Shown: positions 17,858 through 26,670, numbered from the stretch's first letter. The stretch: 64,000 nt of DNA from JAAYUD01 sp963676865 (GCA_963676865.2 CAXXSS010000001.1:248001-312000), one strand, 5' to 3'. Notes: generated by a model from the sequence alone, not told the origin. Translations and numbers: made by a program.

Positions 17858-19282
17858 ATGAAAACATACAACTTTTTAGCCTTTGATGTAGGAGCAACCA
17901 GCGGTAGAGCTGTAGTCGGCACTCTCGAAGGAGAGAATTTCAAGATGCAGGAAATATACCGTTTCCCCAATGCGATTCTCGAAGTACAAGGTAAATACTA
18001 CTGGAATGTATACAGTCTTTACGAACATTTCAAAAAGGCCTTGACCGTGTGCAATCAACAACAAATAAAGATTCATTCGATAGGTATCGATACGTGGGGC
18101 GTAGATTTCGGTTATCTGGCAGCAGATGGTACATTGCTTGGGCTTCCCCGCGCTTATCGCGACCCATACACCAATGGAGCTCCCGAAAAAGTATATCAAA
18201 CGATTCCAAGAGAAGAACTATACCAACGCACCGGCATACAAATAATGAATTTCAACTCTCTTTTCCAATTGGTAAGTGCCAAAGAAGAAGATTTCGCTCC
18301 CTATCGGCATGCCAAAGAGATACTGTTCATGCCCGATCTGCTTTCTTATTTGTGTACCGGAGAGAAAGTTTGTGAATATACCGAAGCATCGACCTCGCAA
18401 CTACTCAATCCTCACACGAAACAGATAGACAAGGAAATGCTCAAGCAGCTAGGCATTAACGACGAATTGGTGCGCGAGCCCATTCAGCCGGGTGTGGTGA
18501 TAGGAAAATTAAGGAAAGAAATTGCACTAGAGACGGGTATTGCAGAGATACCCGTAGTGGCAGTTGCAGGACACGATACCGGATCGGCCATCGTAGCAGT
18601 TCCGGCTACAAACCCGAACTTCGCATACCTGAGTAGCGGCACATGGAGCCTGATGGGTATCGAAACGGAAAAGCCTATTATTTCGGAAGCCTCAGCCCAA
18701 TACAACTTCACAAACGAAGGCGGTATAGAGGGGACCATACGATTTCTGAAAAACATCACCGGCATGTGGTTGTTGGAACAATGCCGTAAGAAATGGAATA
18801 AGCAAGGGAAAGACTATTCGTATAGCCAACTCGAAGAGATGGCTCGTCAAGAAATTAAGTTTGGTTCTATTGTTGATCCGAATGATTCTCGTTTCGACAA
18901 TCCGGACGATATGCAAAGCGCTATCATCGGTTACTGCCGCGAGACGAAGCAGATCGTTCCGGAGACCGACGCACAAGTTGTCAGTTGCATTTATCACAGC
19001 TTGGCCAACAAGTACAAAGAGACCTTACAAACGCTACAGCAGTTTGCTCCGTTCGAAATAAAGACACTGCACATCATAAGCGGCGGTTCGCTCAATCGGC
19101 TCATGAACCAGCTCACGGCAAATGCCATCGGTATGCCCGTCGTTGCAGGTCCTTCTGAAGCAACGGCTATAGGCAATGCCTTGTTGCAAGCCAAAGCAGC
19201 CGGACTCCTCAAAGATCGTTGGGAGATACGCCGCATCGTTGCCAAAGCATTCGAAGTAGAGACCTATTATCCAGAAATGTAA
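17858..19282 (+). CDS. rhaB: Rhamnulokinase
   Basis: 474 residues from ATG 17858. FGGY-kinase fold: N-terminal ATPase phosphate-1 loop FDVGATSGRAVVG, substrate region SIGIDTWGVDFG, the second-domain motifs VAVAGHDTGSAIVAVPA and YLSSGTWSLMGIE, and the adenosine motif HIISGGSLNRLMNQ with PSEATAIGNAL. It phosphorylates L-rhamnulose at O-1 with ATP in the cytoplasm, the second step after RhaA. Length is normal. First gene of rhaBATD, all closely spaced, behind a -7 box and divergent rhaR. Confidence 0.95.
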   Translation: MKTYNFLAFDVGATSGRAVVGTLEGENFKMQEIYRFPNAILEVQGKYYWNVYSLYEHFKKALTVCNQQQIKIHSIGIDTWGVDFGYLAADGTLLGLPRAYRDPYTNGAPEKVYQTIPREELYQRTGIQIMNFNSLFQLVSAKEEDFAPYRHAKEILFMPDLLSYLCTGEKVCEYTEASTSQLLNPHTKQIDKEMLKQLGINDELVREPIQPGVVIGKLRKEIALETGIAEIPVVAVAGHDTGSAIVAVPATNPNFAYLSSGTWSLMGIETEKPIISEASAQYNFTNEGGIEGTIRFLKNITGMWLLEQCRKKWNKQGKDYSYSQLEEMARQEIKFGSIVDPNDSRFDNPDDMQSAIIGYCRETKQIVPETDAQVVSCIYHSLANKYKETLQTLQQFAPFEIKTLHIISGGSLNRLMNQLTANAIGMPVVAGPSEATAIGNALLQAKAAGLLKDRWEIRRIVAKAFEVETYYPEM

Positions 19283-19308
19283 AACAATAAACAATAAAAG
19301 AAATAACC

Positions 19309-20562
19309 ATGAAAGAAGTATTAGTCAAAGAAGCATATCGTATAGCCAAAGAAAGATATGCAAAAGTCGGCATCGATACCGACAAAGCGATAGAAGCATT
19401 GGAAGACATTCATCTGTCATTGCATTGCTGGCAAGCCGACGACGTAACAGGATTTGAAAACCCCGACGGACAACTGAGCGGAGGTATTCAGGCCACCGGC
19501 AACTATCCCGGCAAATCTCGCAATATGGAAGAGTTGCGTGCAGATATCTTAAAAGCAGCTTCGCTCATTCCGGGCACTCATCGCCTGAACCTTCATGCCA
19601 CTTATGGAGATTTCGGTGGAGCGTTTGTGGATAGAGACCAAATAGAACCCAAACATTTTAAAAGCTGGATAGACTGGGGCAAAGAGCACAATATGAAATT
19701 GGACTTTAACTCTACCTCTTTCTCGCATCCCAAAAGTGGAATGCTCACCCTTTCCAATCCCGACAAATCGATACGCGACTTCTGGATAGAACATACCAAA
19801 CGTTGCCGGGCCATTGCAGAAGAGATGGGTAAGGCACAGAATGATCCTTGCATCATGAACCTTTGGATTCACGACGGCAGCAAAGATCAGACTGTAAATC
19901 GTTTGTACTATAGAGAACTACTGACCGACTCATTAAACCAAATATTCGAACAGCCATATGAGAACATGAAAGACTGTATCGAAGCAAAACTTTTCGGTAT
20001 CGGAGCAGAAAGCTATACCGTAGGAAGCTACGACTATTACTTGGGATATGGAGTGAAACATCAGAAAATAGTAACCCTGGACACAGGACACTTCCACCTG
20101 ACAGAAAGCATTGCCGACAAAATCTCATGCCTATTGCTCTTCACTCCCGAAATAATGCTGCACGTTAGTCGTCCGGTACGCTGGGATTCGGACCATGTAA
20201 CCATCATGAACGACGACACACTCGACCTTTGCAAAGAGATCGTTCGCTGCAAGGCGCTGAATCGGGTACATATCGGCCTCGACTATTTTGATGCTTCCAT
20301 CAACCGTATAGGAGCTTATGTGGTAGGATCTCGTGCTACACAGAAATGTTTGCTTCAGGCACTGCTCGAACCGATCGAGACGCTACGCAAATACGAAGCC
20401 GAAGGAAAATTGTTTGAACGTTTGGCTTTGCTCGAAGAAGACAAGAATCTTCCTTGGAATGCCGTATACGACATGTTCTGCTTGAAGAACAACGTAGCAG
20501 TAGGCGAAGACTTCATCGCCGAAGTAGAGAAATACGAGGCCGAAGTCACTTCTAAACGCTAA
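19309..20562 (+). CDS. rhaA: L-rhamnose isomerase
   Basis: 417 residues, the usual length. Motifs of the RhaA TIM barrel are visible: LSLHCWQADDVTGFE near the N-terminus, LNLHATYGDF, LDFNSTSFSHPKSGMLTL, MNLWIHDGSKD (metal/substrate region), the metal-binding VTLDTGHFHLTESIAD and VGLDYFDASINR-type segment (IGLDYFDASINRIGAYV). It interconverts L-rhamnose and L-rhamnulose using Mn2+ or other divalent metal. It begins 26 bases after rhaB. Confidence 0.96.
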   Translation: MKEVLVKEAYRIAKERYAKVGIDTDKAIEALEDIHLSLHCWQADDVTGFENPDGQLSGGIQATGNYPGKSRNMEELRADILKAASLIPGTHRLNLHATYGDFGGAFVDRDQIEPKHFKSWIDWGKEHNMKLDFNSTSFSHPKSGMLTLSNPDKSIRDFWIEHTKRCRAIAEEMGKAQNDPCIMNLWIHDGSKDQTVNRLYYRELLTDSLNQIFEQPYENMKDCIEAKLFGIGAESYTVGSYDYYLGYGVKHQKIVTLDTGHFHLTESIADKISCLLLFTPEIMLHVSRPVRWDSDHVTIMNDDTLDLCKEIVRCKALNRVHIGLDYFDASINRIGAYVVGSRATQKCLLQALLEPIETLRKYEAEGKLFERLALLEEDKNLPWNAVYDMFCLKNNVAVGEDFIAEVEKYEAEVTSKR

Positions 20563-20567
20563 TTACA

Positions 20568-21584
20568 ATGAATATTATAATTGGTTTGGTTATTATTGCA
20601 TTAGGAAGCTTTTGCCAGTCCAGCTCTTATGTACCTATAAATAAGGTAAAGAGCTGGAGCTGGGAAAGCTTCTGGTTGACACAAGGAATATTTGCTTGGT
20701 TGATATTCCCCTTACTCGGAGCTCTGCTGGCCATCCCCGAAGGGCACCATCTATTGGAAGTATATGCCAATCACCCTACAGACACTTTGTGGTCTATGTT
20801 CTTCGGAGTGTTGTGGGGAGTAGGCGGTTTGACTTTCGGACTGAGCATGCGTTACTTGGGCGTAGCCCTAGGCCAATCCATAGCGCTGGGTACTTGTGCG
20901 GGATTGGGTACGATACTCACCCCTATCTTCACAGGTAAAACCGGCGATCTGACAATGCCGGTCATCGTAGGTGTAGTCATTACTCTGATAGGTATTGGTA
21001 TTATAGGAGTTGCCGGAAGTATAAAATCGGCCAACATGAGCGAAGAAGAAAAGAAAAAGGCCGTAAAAGATTTCAATTTCACAAAAGGAATCATTGTCGC
21101 CCTGCTTGCCGGATTCATGAGTGCCTGTTTCAGTATCGGATTAGGACTCGGAGAAAGTCTCTGTTTTCCCGAGACTGCCGATATATACAAAACCTTGCCG
21201 GCAACCTTTATGGTGACGCTTGGCGGTTTTCTGACCAACGCCGCTTATTGCTTCTATCAGAACACGAAGAACAAGACCTGGAAAGATTATGGTAAGACCT
21301 CACTTTATGCCAACAACATATCCTTTTGCGCCCTTGCAGGACTATTGTGGTATAGCCAGTTTTTCGGCTTCAGTCTTGGAAAAGGATTTCTTTCCTCATC
21401 GACCGTACTGCTCACTTTCTCGTGGTGCATACTGATGTCGCTCAATGTCACATTCTCCAATGTATGGGGCATTGTACTGAAAGAATGGAAAGGGTGTTCT
21501 GCCAAGACAATTACAATATTAGTAGTAGGATTGATGGTACTAATTATCTCGTCATTCCTGCCTCAACTATTGAACTTAAAATAA
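20568..21584 (+). CDS. rhaT: L-rhamnose/proton symporter
   Basis: 338 residues with about ten membrane helices. The start IIGLVIIALGSFCQSSSYVP is typical of RhaT, as are WGVGGLTFGLSMRYLGVALG, the glycine-rich GVVITLIGIGIIGVAGSIK and a short charged cytoplasmic loop (SEEEKKKAVKDF). It imports L-rhamnose with H+ across the inner membrane. It starts 5 bases after the rhaA stop and 6 bases before rhaD, strongly indicating one transcript. Confidence 0.95.
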   Translation: MNIIIGLVIIALGSFCQSSSYVPINKVKSWSWESFWLTQGIFAWLIFPLLGALLAIPEGHHLLEVYANHPTDTLWSMFFGVLWGVGGLTFGLSMRYLGVALGQSIALGTCAGLGTILTPIFTGKTGDLTMPVIVGVVITLIGIGIIGVAGSIKSANMSEEEKKKAVKDFNFTKGIIVALLAGFMSACFSIGLGLGESLCFPETADIYKTLPATFMVTLGGFLTNAAYCFYQNTKNKTWKDYGKTSLYANNISFCALAGLLWYSQFFGFSLGKGFLSSSTVLLTFSWCILMSLNVTFSNVWGIVLKEWKGCSAKTITILVVGLMVLIISSFLPQLLNLK

Positions 21585-21590
21585 CAAATA

Positions 21591-22400
21591 ATGAAATCAG
21601 TATTAGACGAATATCCGCTTTTGGCCAAAGAAGTAGCCAAAGTAGCCGAAACAGCCGGCTATTTATGGCAGAAAGGTTGGGCCGAACGCAATGGAGGTAA
21701 CATTACCATAAACATCTCTGCATTGATAGACGATCGTGTAAAGAATCGTCCGGCTATAGGGCCGAAGACTGCTATAGGTATGAAACTTCCTCACCTGAAA
21801 GATGGCTATTTCTTTTGCAAAGGAACGAACCGACGGATGCGCGACTTAGCACGCTGGCCCATGGAAAACGGTTCGGTAATACGCATTTGTGACGATTGCG
21901 AAAGTTATGAAATGATAGCCGACAATCCAGTAGCACCGACTTCCGAATTGCCTTCGCACTTGGCCATACACAACCATCTGCTCAGTATCGGTTCGCCCTA
22001 CAAAGCAGTTATTCATACTCACCCTATTGACCTCATAGCCCTGTCGCACCATCAAGCATTCTTAAAGAAAGATGTACTGACTAAACTGCTATGGTCAATG
22101 ATTCCGGAAACACGAGCTTTCTGTCCCAAGGGAGTGGGAATAATACCCTACGAAATGCCAAGCAGTCTGAAATTGGCAGAAGCGACAGTAGAAGGGCTCA
22201 AAGAGTATGACGTCGTAATGTGGGAGAAACATGGAGTGATAGCAATAGGTAACGATGTATTAGAGGCTTTCGACCAAATTGACGTACTGTCAAAAGCGGC
22301 TCAAATATACCTTACGGCCAAAAGTATGGGCTTCGCGCCCGAAGGAATGACAGATGAAGCGATGGAAGAGTTGAAAGTTGCTTTTAATCTGCCCGGATGA
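21591..22400 (+). CDS. rhaD: Rhamnulose-1-phosphate aldolase
   Basis: 269 residues, class II zinc aldolase (AraD/FucA superfamily). AERNGGNITINIS is the N-terminal phosphate-binding region; ELPSHLAIHNHLL contains the conserved acidic/His region, VIHTHPIDLIALSHH gives two zinc-ligand histidines, and VVMWEKHGVIAIG supplies the third His. It cleaves L-rhamnulose-1-phosphate into dihydroxyacetone phosphate and L-lactaldehyde. Last gene of the operon; no lactaldehyde reductase (fucO) follows, so that step must be encoded elsewhere. Confidence 0.95.
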   Translation: MKSVLDEYPLLAKEVAKVAETAGYLWQKGWAERNGGNITINISALIDDRVKNRPAIGPKTAIGMKLPHLKDGYFFCKGTNRRMRDLARWPMENGSVIRICDDCESYEMIADNPVAPTSELPSHLAIHNHLLSIGSPYKAVIHTHPIDLIALSHHQAFLKKDVLTKLLWSMIPETRAFCPKGVGIIPYEMPSSLKLAEATVEGLKEYDVVMWEKHGVIAIGNDVLEAFDQIDVLSKAAQIYLTAKSMGFAPEGMTDEAMEELKVAFNLPG

Positions 22401-22470
22401 AAGACTGTAAAACTGCTATAACGTAAATAGTTCAATTAATTAAAGGTTCAATTTTAATCACTTTTTTTTA

Positions 22471-22505
22471 GCCCAAGTATAACAAGTCGATTGGTATACT
22501 TGGGC
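22471..22505 (+). terminator. Hairpin terminator after the rha operon
   Basis: 11-bp perfect stem GCCCAAGTATA/TATACTTGGGC with a 13-base loop, 71 bases after the rhaD stop. The plus-strand exit (AAATTTGTTTG) is weakly U-rich. Confidence 0.7.
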
Positions 22506-22709
22506 AAATTTGTTTGTGAAGCAGATTTCAATGTGAATATTTCTAGACATTCTGATACTTTCTTATCCAGACATCAGTTACAACCCATTGTAGGGCACTA
22601 TTTTCGTTACTCTCTCACCGCTCAAATGTAAATCGAATCAGGACAAGATATAAATGTATTCTTCGCAAATTGACATGTACTGAATAAGTTGACACAAACT
22701 TATTCAAAA

Positions 22710-23078
22710 ATGAGAAATAATAAAAAGATTGACGATCAGATTCGTCTAGAGATTTTAAACTCTTACCTTCATGGAAGCAAGGGTAAGTATACCCTTGAAA
22801 AAGAAAATGGTATATCCAGAGGTTCAATTCGGAATTGGCTTCGTATCTTTGGGCTTGAAGACAAACCATTCCCATTAAATATGAAGGATAAAGTTGTATC
22901 AACCGGTACTGAGGATGTCTCTTCAGAAGAAGACATCACCTCTTTGAAAGTGCGCATTAAGGAATTGGAATCTGAGCTGAAGCGTGCAGAGATGGCCCGT
23001 GACGTTTATGATTGCATGATTGACCTGGCTGAAGAGAAGTATCACATCAAGGTACGAAAAAACTCCGATGTCAAGTAG
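22710..23078 (+). CDS. IS3-family transposase OrfA
   Basis: 122 residues from ATG 22710; an in-frame TTG at 22689 is so close to the IS tip that it is less likely. Helix-turn-helix domain at about 5-50 (QIRLEILNSYLHGSKGKYTL, GISRGSIRNWLRIFG), then an acidic linker and a leucine-zipper-like coiled coil (ITSLKVRIKELESELKRAEM). It binds the IS ends and forms the N-terminal part of the OrfAB transposase through -1 frameshifting. It differs from copy 2 by two residues. Confidence 0.88.
   Translation: MRNNKKIDDQIRLEILNSYLHGSKGKYTLEKENGISRGSIRNWLRIFGLEDKPFPLNMKDKVVSTGTEDVSSEEDITSLKVRIKELESELKRAEMARDVYDCMIDLAEEKYHIKVRKNSDVK
23057..23063 (+). promoter_or_regulatory. Programmed -1 frameshift heptamer A AAA AAC
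   Basis: In the orfA frame the codons read CGA AAA AAC, giving the canonical slippery heptamer A-AAA-AAC just five codons before the orfA stop. The -1 frame is open from here into orfB. The identical site is at 50957-50963 in copy 2. This is the standard way IS3 elements make the fused transposase. Confidence 0.85.
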
Positions 23079-23086
23079 TAGGTTGC

Positions 23087-24040
23087 TTGTCACAAAAGGC
23101 GGGTAAAGGTATAAGTTATACCATATCCGCCCTTTGCGGACTGCTTGACATTTCCCGACAAGGGTACTACAAGCACAAAGAAACAAATGCCGAACAAGAT
23201 GTACTTATAAGTAGCATCACGTATTACTGTCAGTCTCTGCGTCAGGAGCTTCCCCGAAGCGGTTGCCGCGAGCTTTACAGTCTGTGTAAGTCTCGGTTCG
23301 GAGAAAAGTTCACGATAGGACGCGACCAATTTATCGATGTCCTTCGGGCCAACGGGATGATGCTGCGCCGCAGACGTTACAGACCTCGTACGACCAACTC
23401 CGATCATCCGTATCGGATCTATCCGGATTTGCTTAACACATGTCCTAAATACGTGGCCTGTGGTGTTTGCCGCATGATGGTGGGTGACATCACTTATATA
23501 TCCACGAAAGAAGGATTTGCCTATCTTTCGCTGCTGACGGATGTCTTCAGCCGCATCATTGTGGGATATGCCCTCTTTCGGACTCTTGAAGCGGAAGGAC
23601 CGGCAAAAGCGTTGATGATGGCGTGCGACTTTTATAAAGGCCAGGGATTCAACCTTTCAGGTCTTATCCATCACTCCGACCGAGGCGTGCAATATGCATC
23701 AAAAGGTTATGTGTCACTGCTCAAAGAAAGAGGAATCGCTATCAGTATGACGCAAACGGGCGACCCCTTGCACAATGCCCTAGCCGAGAGGATGAACAAT
23801 ACCGTTAAGAACGGATGGCTCTTCGATTATGAGAATAAAACATTTGATGAAGCCCTGGAAGGTGTTGCCAGATCCATATATCTCTACAATTGGGCACGAC
23901 CGCACCAAGCTCTGGCAATGAAAACACCGATGCAAATGCTCCCGGGAGAACATCCAAACCCACTTTGTTCAGCTGATGCTTTAAAGCATCAGCTGAACAA
24001 AACAAACTATAAAGAACAAACAATACTTGTTTGTCAATAA
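23087..24040 (+). CDS. IS3-family transposase OrfB (DDE integrase)
   Basis: 317 residues from a TTG; translation more likely enters by -1 frameshift from orfA. N-terminal HTH_21-like region (QELPRSGCRELYSLCKSRFG), then an rve integrase core with D in MVGDITYIS, D in LIHHSDRGVQY and E in NALAERMNNTVKNGWL. Intact, with no stops. The last codons lie over a 38-bp perfect palindrome (23964-24001). Five amino-acid differences separate it from the OrfB of copy 2. Confidence 0.9.
   Translation: MSQKAGKGISYTISALCGLLDISRQGYYKHKETNAEQDVLISSITYYCQSLRQELPRSGCRELYSLCKSRFGEKFTIGRDQFIDVLRANGMMLRRRRYRPRTTNSDHPYRIYPDLLNTCPKYVACGVCRMMVGDITYISTKEGFAYLSLLTDVFSRIIVGYALFRTLEAEGPAKALMMACDFYKGQGFNLSGLIHHSDRGVQYASKGYVSLLKERGIAISMTQTGDPLHNALAERMNNTVKNGWLFDYENKTFDEALEGVARSIYLYNWARPHQALAMKTPMQMLPGEHPNPLCSADALKHQLNKTNYKEQTILVCQ
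23964..24001. repeat. 38-bp perfect palindrome at the end of orfB
   Basis: Arms TTTGTTCAGCTGATGCTTT and its exact complement, no loop. It encodes residues SADALKHQLN of OrfB and recurs unchanged at 51864-51901. It could act as a transcription or readthrough barrier at the IS end. Confidence 0.8.
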
Positions 24041-24342
24041 AAATAGGATTAACTTTGCAGAGTTGACAACTACTTTAGGTATACATGATTGAAATTGTCA
24101 ACTCCCTTAGGTTTACTAGTGTTTAACTGTCAACCAAATTCAGTACACCACAAATCGTTGATATACAGCGAGAAATTCATAAGGACGAAAATAAAAGTTT
24201 GTATGGACAAACATTTATTTTCGTCCTTATGAATTTTTATGTTCGTCCTTATCATTTTTTGAAAGCTCAAGTTCAATTTTGCGAATCAATAAGTGCACTT
24301 CGGTGTGGTTAAAATAGTATCAGAATATCTGGAAATATTCAC

Positions 24343-24931
24343 CTTCCAAAACGTTCTGAGAAATGGCATCAACATCACGACTTTAGACTAGTGCGGTCTT
24401 GCACCAATGAGGATGTGCGCCTCGAGCTCATCAGTAAATCCCCAGGACATTTAATGACATGAGATACTCAATGGATGGAACACTCGCATGCATACAAAAC
24501 AGCTTCTCAGCTATCTGTAGACTATCGTTTAAACTCGTTCTAAGCAGAGGCCAGCTGAAAATAAGGAGTCTACAGTATACTCTAGACCCGATTTTCGGAC
24601 CTTTTTTCGCTGGCGTTGTATACGGTGCATCGTTAACCTACTGTGGGATAGTGCGTAATGGTGTCATACGGAGGTGGCAAAGGTTGAAATGCAGATGGAT
24701 TTTATGGTCTTGGAATTGCAGCAATGTGGGGACTCTTACCACTCAAAACCACATATGGACCTAAATTTGTTGACGTCCATACGTTTTCAAAAAAACATAT
24801 GGACGTCACCGAAAAAACTAACATACGACAATTTTGTTCATGTCTCAGGTTCGAAAGTCACACTTTATTTATATGATGTGCTATTAATAATACTGATGTT
24901 CAGCCCCCTAGTTTTTAACGGCGAGCCCAAG
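24343..24931. other. Non-coding stretch with hairpin module, copy 2
   Basis: No credible gene; small plus-strand frames here show no family signature and overlap the downstream lipoprotein gene antisense. At 24734-24826 lies the second copy of the module seen at 13751-13842: a CTTACC...CACATATGG motif, then hairpin arms TGACGTCCAT/ATGGACGTCA (24771-24808), then ACCGAAAAAACTAACATA. Confidence 0.6.
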
Positions 24932-25351
24932 TTATTGCAGAAGGGTCTTTTGTACAAATTTATAAATCAACACTTCATCATAACCCTTTCTACTTATTTG
25001 CACGATACAAGTCTGAATGTCGTCTTTGCTTTCCACATTGACAGAAATCGAAACATCTGTATATTTACTCTGTACCGCGCACGAAAGAGTCTGCTGCGAA
25101 GATGATATGATAGCATACTCCAGCTGAGCTTTTTTTGTCGATTCGGTATATTGAGAACCCATATATGCAATATTCTGACCGGTAGTACCATCAAGGAGAA
25201 CCCCTTTCATATTATACGATTTGCCATTAATTGTCACGGATGAAATTCCTAAATTGTCAAAGTTAGCCTTCGTTGGAGTATTATCGTCTTTACTGCAAGC
25301 CAATAAAACAAATGGGAGCATCATCATACAAATGAATATTATCTTCTTCAT
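24932..25351 (-). CDS. Hypothetical lipoprotein
   Basis: 139 residues with a clear lipoprotein signal: hydrophobic residues 4-18 and lipobox LLAC at Cys19, followed by SKDD. The mature part is predicted beta-rich (ISSVTINGKSYNMKG, LEYAIISS, VSISVNVESKDD, DEVLIYKFVQK). I recognise no family. It is a single gene between the MITE/IS region and a divergent methyltransferase operon, with its own -7 box. Its position suggests an envelope role, but nothing more can be said. Confidence 0.7.
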   Translation of the reverse strand: MKKIIFICMMMLPFVLLACSKDDNTPTKANFDNLGISSVTINGKSYNMKGVLLDGTTGQNIAYMGSQYTESTKKAQLEYAIISSSQQTLSCAVQSKYTDVSISVNVESKDDIQTCIVQISRKGYDEVLIYKFVQKTLLQ

Positions 25352-25401
25352 AATAGGTAATGTTTAATAATTAAGTATTATAGTTCAGTTCTTTCTTCCT
25401 G

Positions 25402-25409
25402 CAAAGATA
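25402..25409 (-). promoter_or_regulatory. -7 box for the hypothetical lipoprotein gene
   Basis: CAAAGATA on the plus strand is TATCTTTG on the minus strand, about 50 bases upstream of the start at 25351. No -33 box at normal distance. Confidence 0.45.
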
Positions 25410-25531
25410 ATTCTTTAGACAATACAAGCCTCCCATTTGCCTTTTATAAATACTAACAAAAAGAAATATTCATTATTGAGCACATAAATGCACTTCAATA
25501 AATAAGAAAAATAAATATTTTCCATTGGAAA

Positions 25532-25563
25532 TTTGTTTTATTAGAATAAAGTATATATATTTG
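25532..25563 (+). promoter_or_regulatory. Full Bacteroides promoter of the methyltransferase-thioredoxin operon
   Basis: TTTG (25532-25535), 20-bp spacer, TATATTTG (25556-25563); start codon at 25619. A consensus match. Confidence 0.8.
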
Positions 25564-25618
25564 CAGCATCAATAAATGAAGTTAAATAACTTTCTAATAG
25601 AAAATAAACAATAGAACA

Positions 25619-26209
25619 ATGGCAGACATGTTTTCAACAAGAGCAAAGAGTTGGGATAGCTACCGACAGGTTTCTATGGCATTCGCATTGGTGGACAAAA
25701 TTAAAGAACACAATTTGATTGACAAACACACCGATGTAATGGAGATAGGTTGCGGAACAGGATTGGTAGGACTAGAATTTACCAATACGGCGCACCATAT
25801 AACAATGGTCGATACATCCGAAGGGATGTTACAGGAATTACGAAAGAAAATGAAAGATAAATGCTGCGAAAACATTTCTATCGTTCATGGCGACATTTCG
25901 CAAGTACATACCATCTTCTCTGTTATTATCGTGTTCATGACTCTGCACCACATTGAAGATATCGAGCAGTTTGTAGCCGAAGTAAAGAACAGACTAATCG
26001 ATGGAGGTAAAGTCATCATAGGAGATTTATATACCGAAGACGGAAGTTTTCATCCGAACTTCAAAGTCCCACACAACGGATTTTCAGAAGATGAGCTGAC
26101 TTCCGTATTTCAAAGACAAGGATTTAAAGATACAACAATAGAACCCCTCACAGCAATCGAAAGAGAAAACAAAAAATACAAACTATTTATATTGACATCC
26201 ACTAAATAA
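25619..26209 (+). CDS. Class I SAM-dependent methyltransferase
   Basis: 196 residues, cytoplasmic. Motif I VMEIGCGTGLVGLEF at about 41-55 binds SAM; the acidic end of strand 2 is ITMVDTSEGML; motif II region VHGDISQ and the post-motif FMTLHHIEDIEQFV place it with UbiE/Methyltransf_11 proteins. N-terminal FSTRAKSWDSYRQ resembles small-molecule methyltransferases. The substrate is unknown. It leads a tight plus-strand group: a DUF6132-like protein 10 bases on, a cysteine-rich membrane protein, and thioredoxin. Confidence 0.85.
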   Translation: MADMFSTRAKSWDSYRQVSMAFALVDKIKEHNLIDKHTDVMEIGCGTGLVGLEFTNTAHHITMVDTSEGMLQELRKKMKDKCCENISIVHGDISQVHTIFSVIIVFMTLHHIEDIEQFVAEVKNRLIDGGKVIIGDLYTEDGSFHPNFKVPHNGFSEDELTSVFQRQGFKDTTIEPLTAIERENKKYKLFILTSTK

Positions 26210-26219
26210 ACAGAAAGCC

Positions 26220-26429
26220 ATGTTGAAAAAATATTTAATAAAAAACAAAGTAACCCTACTTGGTATAGTAATCGGTGCTATCGGTGGATTGCTATACTGG
26301 AAGTTTGTGGGTTGTAGTACGGGCACTTGCCCGATCACCTCTTCTCCTATCAATAGCTCTATATGGGGAGGTCTAATGGGAGGCTTATTATTCAATATAT
26401 TTACTAAAGACAAAAAGAAAGATGAGTAA
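26220..26429 (+). CDS. Small membrane protein, DUF6132-like
   Basis: 69 residues with two hydrophobic segments (about 10-28 and 47-61) separated by a cysteine-bearing loop GCSTGTCPITSSPINSS, and a lysine-rich tail. The CxxxxC loop and length resemble DUF6132 proteins, which are of unknown function. Overlaps the next gene by 8 bases. Confidence 0.65.
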   Translation: MLKKYLIKNKVTLLGIVIGAIGGLLYWKFVGCSTGTCPITSSPINSSIWGGLMGGLLFNIFTKDKKKDE

Positions 26430-26670
26430 TCTAACACAAAATTGGAATACATCCCGTATCATCAGATTGATCGCAAGTGTGGCAGTTGCCGTATATGGGA
26501 TAACAACAAAAGAATATATATTTCTATGGCTGGCAGGATTTCTGTTGCTGCAATCGTTATTCAACCTCTCATGCTGTACATGTGGCTCCGGAGATTGTTC
26601 ATCGGGCAGCGACAAAAGCACTAAAGCCGTATATAAAGACCAAATAAAAACATTCCGACCGGAAAAGTAA
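26422..26670 (+). CDS. Small cysteine-rich membrane protein, YgaP/DUF2892-like
   Basis: 82 residues. N-terminal amphipathic WNTSRIIRLIASVAVAVYG followed by a second hydrophobic helix, a helical-hairpin layout like the DUF2892 membrane part of YgaP-type rhodaneses, and then a cysteine cluster CCTCGSGDC. No rhodanese domain is present. The cluster could bind metal or take part in thiol chemistry, which would suit the thioredoxin gene 32 bases downstream; this is inference. Confidence 0.55.
   Translation: MSNLTQNWNTSRIIRLIASVAVAVYGITTKEYIFLWLAGFLLLQSLFNLSCCTCGSGDCSSGSDKSTKAVYKDQIKTFRPEK

Larger units (their letters stand above)
22671..24152 (+). mobile_element. IS3-family insertion sequence, copy 1 (1482 bp)
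   Basis: Ends are TG...CA: left TGACATGTACTGAAT, right (complement) TGTGGTGTACTGAAT, with inner conserved GTTGACA. A 3-bp target duplication AAT flanks it (22668-22670 and 24153-24155). It carries orfA, a frameshift site and orfB. Joining the flanks restores uninterrupted sequence of the MITE-like element as seen in copy B, which confirms the borders. Confidence 0.9.
22533..24342. mobile_element. MITE-like element, copy A, interrupted by IS3-family insertion
   Basis: The outer ends are inverted repeats: left GTGAATATTTCTAGACATTC (22533 on) and the complement of 24307-24342, which begins GTGAATATTTCCAGATATTC and continues with CTGATACT. Removing the 1482-bp IS and one 3-bp duplication leaves about 325 bp with no gene. 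The right half holds a 23-bp-armed hairpin (24173-24236) built on CATAAGGACG/CGTCCTTATG. Copy B at 50455-52246 matches along most of its length. No flanking target duplication of the element itself was recognised. A non-autonomous mobile element is the best reading; the mobilising enzyme is unknown. Confidence 0.72.

Noticed and set aside
24459..25105. Plus-strand frames after the MITE/IS region
   Set aside because: No recognisable domain; the second overlaps antisense to a well-formed lipoprotein gene.
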